From: Ramlibacter sp. | GTDB taxonomy: Bacteria > Pseudomonadota > Gammaproteobacteria > Burkholderiales > Burkholderiaceae_C | Assembly: GCA_028292185.1 (NCBI GenBank) | Contig: JAQGMT010000307.1 | Coordinates: forward strand, 1 to 18,106 | DNA: 18,106 nucleotides | Direction: 5' to 3' | Part shown: positions 15,166 through 18,106 of the stretch, piece by piece | Position numbering within the stretch: the first letter of the stretch is position 1 | Layout: the number at the start of each line of letters is the position of its first letter | The notes under the pieces: generated by a model | The model's input: only the letters and a program-made list of their open reading frames with translations | Told to the model about the DNA's origin: nothing | Databases searched by the model: none | Made by a program: the position numbers and the translations under genes

Positions 15166-15222
15166 ACAGCAGCATCGCGTGCCGGCCACGTCAAATCGAA
15201 AACGTAGCTTGTCTTGAAGCGC

Positions 15223-15250
15223 GGCTCCGCACTTTCGTTAGAGTGGAGCC
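15223..15250 (+). promoter_or_regulatory. Imperfect inverted repeat just upstream of hpd
   Basis: The arms GGCTC-cg-CACT (15223-15233) and AGTG-GAGCC (15242-15250) pair over 9 bp with a 2-nt bulge and an 8-nt loop. It ends about 20 bp before the hpd ribosome site. It could be an operator or a hairpin in the hpd leader RNA. A loose -35-like TTGAAG begins at 15214, so the element may overlap the hpd promoter; that promoter is weak and uncertain. Confidence 0.35.
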
Positions 15251-15282
15251 ATCGCTTTTGCTTTTGTATTGGAGACGCGCTC

Positions 15283-16425
15283 ATGAACACGGCTTTGCCG
15301 CAATCGGCCGCCCAGCAGCTTTCCGCCTGGGACAACCCGATGGGCACCGATGGTTTCGAGTTCATCGAGTACGCGGCGCCCGACCCGAAGGCGATGGGTG
15401 AACTGTTCGAGCGGATGGGATTCAGGCCGATCGCCCGGCATCGCCACAAGCGTGTGCTGCTGTATCGCCAGGGCGGCATCAACTTCATCATCAATGCCGA
15501 GCCCGATTCCTTTGCGCAGCGCTTCGCGCGCCAGCATGGCCCGAGCATCTGCGCGATCGCCTTCCGGGTACGCGATGCCAAGGCGGCGTACGAGCGGGCG
15601 ATTGCGCTGGGCGCGTGGGGGTATGCGGGGGTCGCGGGCCCGGGCGAATTGAACATCCCCGCGATCAAAGGCATCGGCGACAGCCTGATCTATCTCGTGG
15701 ACCGCTGGCGCGGCAAGAACGGCGCGAAGGAAGGCGACATCGGCAACATCGGCTTCTACGACGTCGATTTCGAAGCGCTGCCCGGAATCGATTCGCATGA
15801 GGCGCTCGATCCGCCCGGGCACGGCTTGACGTACATCGACCACCTCACGCACAACGTGCACCGCGGGCGCATGGGCGAGTGGGCCGGTTTCTACGAGCGC
15901 CTGTTCAACTTCCGCGAGATCCGCTACTTCGATATCGAGGGCCAGGTGACCGGAGTGAAGAGCAAGGCGATGACCAGCCCCTGCGGAAAAATCCGCATTC
16001 CAATCAATGAAGAGGGCAACGAAAAAGCCGGACAGATTCAGGAGTACCTGGACATGTATCACGGCGAAGGCATACAACATATCGCCCTGGGTTCGTCCAA
16101 CCTGCACCACACGGTGGACCGGATGCGGGCCAGCGGCGTGAAGCTGCTGGACACCATCGATACCTATTACGAGCTGATCGACAAGCGCATCCCGGGGCAC
16201 GGCGAAGACGTGGCGGAATTGCACAAGCGCAAGATCCTCGTGGACGGCAAGGCAGGGGCGCTGCTGCTGCAGATCTTCAGCGAGAACCAGCTGGGCCCCA
16301 TCTTTTTCGAATTCATCCAGCGCAAGGGCGACGACGGTTTCGGCGAAGGCAATTTCAAGGCGCTGTTCGAAAGCATCGAGCTGGACCAGATGCGGCGCGG
16401 CGTGCTGCCGGACGCCAGGAGCTGA
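15283..16425 (+). CDS. hpd: 4-hydroxyphenylpyruvate dioxygenase
   Basis: The encoded enzyme is a non-haem Fe(II) dioxygenase converting 4-hydroxyphenylpyruvate to homogentisate in tyrosine degradation. The 380-residue protein has the two vicinal-oxygen-chelate halves. The iron ligands are His187 (YIDHLTHNV), His266 (GEGIQHIAL) and Glu343 (FFEFIQRKG). The substrate-pocket segments KSKAMTSPCGKIRIPINE and GFGEGNFKALFESIE are also intact. The frame extends 23 codons upstream to a TTG, but the ATG at 15283 has GGAGA seven bases upstream and gives a normal N-terminus, so I chose it. No homogentisate dioxygenase gene is next to it; the gene stands alone. Its TGA abuts the stop codon of the converging cyclase gene without a single base between them. 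Confidence 0.97.
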   Translation: MNTALPQSAAQQLSAWDNPMGTDGFEFIEYAAPDPKAMGELFERMGFRPIARHRHKRVLLYRQGGINFIINAEPDSFAQRFARQHGPSICAIAFRVRDAKAAYERAIALGAWGYAGVAGPGELNIPAIKGIGDSLIYLVDRWRGKNGAKEGDIGNIGFYDVDFEALPGIDSHEALDPPGHGLTYIDHLTHNVHRGRMGEWAGFYERLFNFREIRYFDIEGQVTGVKSKAMTSPCGKIRIPINEEGNEKAGQIQEYLDMYHGEGIQHIALGSSNLHHTVDRMRASGVKLLDTIDTYYELIDKRIPGHGEDVAELHKRKILVDGKAGALLLQIFSENQLGPIFFEFIQRKGDDGFGEGNFKALFESIELDQMRRGVLPDARS

Positions 16426-16477
16426 CTACGCGCGCATGGGGGCCGCGCCCGAGGAGTCGCGCGGCGAGCGCGCGTAG
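16426..16477. repeat. Nested GC-rich hairpin directly after the hpd stop codon (terminator-like, no T-tract)
   Basis: Perfect 10-bp arms CTACGCGCGC (16426-16435) and GCGCGCGTAG (16468-16477) enclose a second perfect 7-bp stem, GCCGCGC (16442-16448) with GCGCGGC (16459-16465), with a 10-nt loop. The structure begins at the first base after the hpd TGA. Its left arm contains the cyclase stop codon. The lack of a U-run speaks against a classical intrinsic terminator. It may instead stabilise the hpd mRNA 3' end or block convergent transcription. It also encodes the last 17 codons of the cyclase frame. Confidence 0.6.
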
Positions 16478-17256
16478 CCCGTCTCGATACCGCAGGAACC
16501 CTTGAACCCTGCGAGCCGGAAAATTTCGACCGGCTCGGGAACCCCTTTCAGATGTCGAGGTCCCATCGGCTCGACATCGACCTGGCCGGTGACCAGCGAG
16601 TGGCAATCGTGGGTAATGGCGACGCCGCCCGGTGAGGCCAGGTTCTGCACCCGGCTTGCCAGGTGGATCGTGAGCCCGTGGGCGAGGCCGCCGGTGCGGC
16701 CGTCATGCGGTTGCGCATCGCAGGCGACCCAGCCGGAGTGCAAGCCCACGCGTATGGACAGGCCCGAATCCGAGCGCGCGAACTCGGCCTGCATGTGCAG
16801 CGCCGACGCGCATGCCAAGTGCGCATGGCTTTCGAGTTCGGCGGGCGCACCGAACAAAGCCATCACGCCGTCGCCCAAGGTGCGCATGACGGTGCCATCG
16901 AAGCGTTCCACCGCCTCGCACATCAACTTGATCGCGGGTTGCAGCCGGTGCATCGCCTGTTCGGGGGCGAGTTGCGCTATCTGCTCGGTGGAATTGGCGA
17001 TGTCGGCGAACAAGACCGTGACCTGCCTGCGCTGGTGCGGTGGGTGGTTGTCGACCGGCAAGGGCTCGTGCTCGGGGGCCCCCGCTGTACCGCCGGATGT
17101 GAAACGCGCCTTGAGCCGCCTGCCGCAGCCTGCACAGAATCGAGCGGAAGGCGGGCTATCGAAGCCGCACGCGCAATTGCCCGCGCGCGCGCTCAGGCCC
17201 GGACCGCTCGCGACGAGCGCTTCGGGGCTCCCCGTGTGACAGGACGGTTCTCCCAT
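16426..17256 (-). CDS. Zinc-ribbon class III adenylate/guanylate cyclase, short form
   Basis: A zinc ribbon comes first (Cys28, Cys30, Cys41, Cys44 in CACGFDSPPSARFCAGCGRRL). A class III nucleotidyl cyclase catalytic domain follows at about 75-250. The metal-binding aspartates are Asp85 (TVLFADIANST) and Asp129 (RTLGDGVMALFG). The GLHSGWV strand and the HLASRVQNLASPGGV segment are present. The usual transition-state asparagine position is His198, with Arg202 kept; I recall His at this place in the cyclase-ATPase-TPR proteins. Those relatives are about 1000 residues, with an AAA-type ATPase and TPR repeats after the cyclase. This protein stops about 26 residues after the cyclase domain, in a tail that coincides with the nested hairpin. 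It is therefore either a natural short form or a truncated remnant. The ATG at 17256 has no clear ribosome site. Confidence 0.85.
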   Translation of the reverse strand: MGEPSCHTGSPEALVASGPGLSARAGNCACGFDSPPSARFCAGCGRRLKARFTSGGTAGAPEHEPLPVDNHPPHQRRQVTVLFADIANSTEQIAQLAPEQAMHRLQPAIKLMCEAVERFDGTVMRTLGDGVMALFGAPAELESHAHLACASALHMQAEFARSDSGLSIRVGLHSGWVACDAQPHDGRTGGLAHGLTIHLASRVQNLASPGGVAITHDCHSLVTGQVDVEPMGPRHLKGVPEPVEIFRLAGFKGSCGIETGYARSPRDSSGAAPMRA

Positions 17257-17263
17257 GCGTCAA

Positions 17264-17285
17264 ATAGTGCGAAGTAGGTAGGTAA
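17264..17285. repeat. 22-bp direct repeat, copy A
   Basis: The repeat contains the shared core GCGAAGTAGGTAGGT and matches copy B (17573-17594) at 20 of 22 positions. It lies 97 bp before the ATG of the 70-codon ORF and just upstream of the cyclase start on the other strand. It could be a promoter-associated regulator site or a duplicated end of a small inserted segment. Confidence 0.75.
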
Positions 17286-17360
17286 CAAACTGAGCGGACA
17301 CTAACGCCTGAGAGGAAATGCCTTAGATGGGTGAAGTGTCTTGATGTTAATTTGTGTGTC

Positions 17361-17573
17361 ATGCCATTACCAGACCGCCAGGAGGCGATAGCCGCTTATG
17401 ACATTGCAACGCAGGAGGAGACACGCCTTTGGGAGCTTGCCGGGGACAAAGGTCCTGGCCGAGATGGCTACGATGCGCGCCTGTGGCAGCAATGGCTAGA
17501 TTCCATAAGCCTCAGCAGCCGCCTGGCTGAGGTGCTGCGCAAATCTCTGCCCACCGAAATCGTCCCGCTTTGA
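17361..17573 (+). CDS. Small hypothetical protein (70 aa)
   Basis: I do not recognise this protein. The 70 residues (starting MPLPDRQEAIAAYDIATQEE) are mostly helical in character and acidic. They include a tryptophan-rich centre (LWQQWLD) and no membrane segment or signal peptide. Codons such as ATA, CTA and TTA appear, unlike the GC-rich usage of the genes to the left, suggesting recent acquisition or weak expression. A longer form starting at the GTG at 17331 (80 aa) is possible. An AGAGGA stretch at 17311-17316 is too far from either start to decide. The gene is bracketed by the two copies of a 22-bp direct repeat; the second begins at the last base of its stop codon. Confidence 0.5.
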   Translation: MPLPDRQEAIAAYDIATQEETRLWELAGDKGPGRDGYDARLWQQWLDSISLSSRLAEVLRKSLPTEIVPL

Positions 17574-17594
17574 TAGAGCGAAGTAGGTAGGTGA
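17573..17594. repeat. 22-bp direct repeat, copy B
   Basis: This second copy of the GCGAAGTAGGTAGGT-containing repeat starts at the last base of the stop codon of the 70-codon ORF and lies 96 bp before the ATG of the 55-codon ORF. Copy A has almost the same spacing to its own downstream ORF. Immediately downstream, GGTGATTACC adds a short local inverted repeat that copy A lacks. Confidence 0.75.
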
Positions 17595-17640
17595 TTACCT
17601 GCGCGCACTGTCCGCCGCGCCGATGAGAATGTGCTTAAAA

Positions 17641-17646
17641 TATAAT
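17641..17646 (+). promoter_or_regulatory. Candidate -10 box TATAAT upstream of the 55-codon ORF
   Basis: A perfect TATAAT hexamer lies in the A/T-rich run TTAAAATATAATC, 22 bp before the ORF start. No good -35 hexamer is found at the usual 16-18 bp spacing, so promoter activity might depend on an activator, possibly acting through the 22-bp repeat about 50 bp upstream. Evidence is limited to the single box. Confidence 0.4.
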
Positions 17647-17668
17647 CAGCAGCACACCGCAGTACCCT

Positions 17669-17836
17669 ATGCCGAACTCCCAACAGTCTCCCTTGGAAGA
17701 GCCTGGAAAGCGCACTGGCGAGGGCTCTCGCAGCATCCTGCCGCACTTGCAGCGGCAGCAGCAGACGCAGATAAAGGTGCCGGTAAAGCGCCCAAAGCCT
17801 GACGCCGACTCAACCCTGCCCCCTAAGCCGCGATAA
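17669..17836 (+). CDS. Small basic, proline/glutamine-rich hypothetical protein (55 aa)
   Basis: This short ORF runs from the ATG at 17669 to a TAA at 17834-17836 and encodes 55 residues, starting MPNSQQSPLEEPGKRTGEGS. The protein is hydrophilic and low in hydrophobic residues. It has a glutamine-rich middle (LQRQQQTQIK) and a basic, proline-rich C-terminus (VKRPKPDADS through PPKPR). It is probably disordered and has no recognisable domain. Support comes from context: a perfect TATAAT upstream, a stop codon shortly followed by a strong terminator, and the shared 22-bp repeat. No ribosome site is evident. It could equally be part of a transcribed non-coding RNA. Confidence 0.4.
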   Translation: MPNSQQSPLEEPGKRTGEGSRSILPHLQRQQQTQIKVPVKRPKPDADSTLPPKPR

Positions 17837-17860
17837 CCCGCAGGCGCTTACTCGTGCGGG
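17837..17860 (+). repeat. Short inverted repeat between the 55-codon ORF and the terminator
   Basis: Perfect 6-bp arms CCCGCA and TGCGGG enclose a 12-base loop. It starts at the first base after the TAA of the 55-codon ORF and stands 6 bp before the terminator stem. It could form a second hairpin in the 3' end of the same transcript. Confidence 0.4.
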
Positions 17861-17864
17861 CAAC

Positions 17865-17892
17865 AAAAAACCGGCTCGGTGGCCGGTTTTCT
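17865..17892. terminator. Bidirectional intrinsic terminator
   Basis: A perfect 9-bp stem, AAAACCGGC (17867-17875) with GCCGGTTTT (17882-17890), has a 6-base loop. It is flanked by an A-run on the left (17865-17870) and a T-run on the right (17887-17890, then CT). It can therefore stop transcripts from both sides: those from the small ORFs on the plus strand and those from the leftward gene at the right edge, whose stop codon is 18 bp away. It is the clearest terminator in the window. Confidence 0.88.
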
Positions 17893-17909
17893 ATTGAGCG
17901 ATGCGCGGA

Positions 17910-18106
17910 TCAGCGGCGTTGGGTGTAGTCGATCAGCCTGCGCCAAGCGAGATCGGCTTCCAGCATTAAAGGCGGACTCATTAGCCGATTACGCGTGCTC
18001 TGCGCGGATTTGTTCGCCCGCATTTGGGCAGTGTTCGCAGCGTCCTTGAGCACGCGCAAATTCGGATCGGCGTACTCGGCGGCGAGTGCAAGCAGATTCA
18101 ACGAAA
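17910..18106 (-). CDS. Hypothetical protein, C-terminal part (probably runs off the right edge)
   Basis: About 65 codons are open from the right edge to a stop at 17910-17912. The visible sequence includes LLALAAEYADPNLRVLKDAA, then a basic, helical stretch ending LAWRRLIDYTQRR. I do not recognise the family. A TTG at 18101 could serve as the start (63 aa), but no stop codon separates it from the window edge, so a longer protein is equally possible. The frame ends 18 bp before the bidirectional terminator, which fits a genuine gene end. There is no signal peptide or membrane segment in the visible part. Confidence 0.5.
   Translation of the reverse strand, partial: SLNLLALAAEYADPNLRVLKDAANTAQMRANKSAQSTRNRLMSPPLMLEADLAWRRLIDYTQRR

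Noticed and set aside
15214..15282. TTG start 23 codons upstream for hpd
   Set aside because: The extra residues are not family-like, and the ATG at 15283 has a clear ribosome site.
17468..17746. 92-codon minus-strand frame across the small ORF block
   Set aside because: It is antisense to both small ORFs and spans repeat copy B and the TATAAT box. It has no recognisable domain and no ribosome site.
1..18106. Search for tRNA/rRNA genes, CRISPR arrays, insertion sequences and integrases
   Set aside because: No cloverleaf-like segment, regularly spaced repeats, transposase motif or recombinase motif was seen by eye. A covariance-model and repeat-finder run would be needed to exclude them formally.

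Overview
The window is a GC-rich, densely coding stretch of chromosome. It most likely comes from a betaproteobacterium of the order Burkholderiales, with a Comamonadaceae-like gene set; this is inferred from protein character and gene order, not from a search. No rRNA, tRNA, CRISPR array, transposase or integrase was recognised.

Bases 1-2607 form a leucine/isovalerate catabolism locus. A MerR-type LiuR regulator, a PaaI-type thioesterase and the 5' part of isovaleryl-CoA dehydrogenase run leftward as one tight operon. A metallo-beta-lactamase-fold hydrolase runs rightward. A 20-bp near-palindrome sits in the shared upstream region, inside a good sigma70-like promoter for liuR.

Bases 2565-15089 are an unbroken leftward run. 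In order of transcription it holds a GNAT acetyltransferase, corC, lnt, glyQ, a small ABM-fold protein, glyS, gmhB, plsC, a YgjP-type metallopeptidase and a very large membrane sensor kinase (Cache-HAMP-PAS-PAS-GAF-PAS-HisKA-HATPase). The core (glyQ to plsC) is packed with overlaps or gaps of at most 10 bp. It combines glycyl-tRNA charging with envelope functions: LPS heptose synthesis and phosphatidate synthesis. lnt (lipoprotein acylation) lies just upstream. The ABM-fold gene is wedged between the two glycyl-tRNA synthetase subunit genes.

Bases 15090-17256 hold a rightward 4-hydroxyphenylpyruvate dioxygenase gene (tyrosine catabolism) converging on a leftward zinc-ribbon class III nucleotide cyclase. 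Their stop codons touch (TGA|CTA). A large nested GC-rich hairpin begins at the first base after the dioxygenase stop codon, inside the cyclase 3' end. The cyclase resembles only the N-terminal part of a family that usually continues into an ATPase/TPR region.

Bases 17257-18106 differ in character: lower GC, rarer codons and small unrecognised ORFs. Two copies of a 22-bp direct repeat stand almost equally far upstream of two small ORF starts (70 and 55 codons), and a strong bidirectional terminator closes the block. This is the least conventional part of the window. The right edge carries the 3' end of another unrecognised leftward gene.
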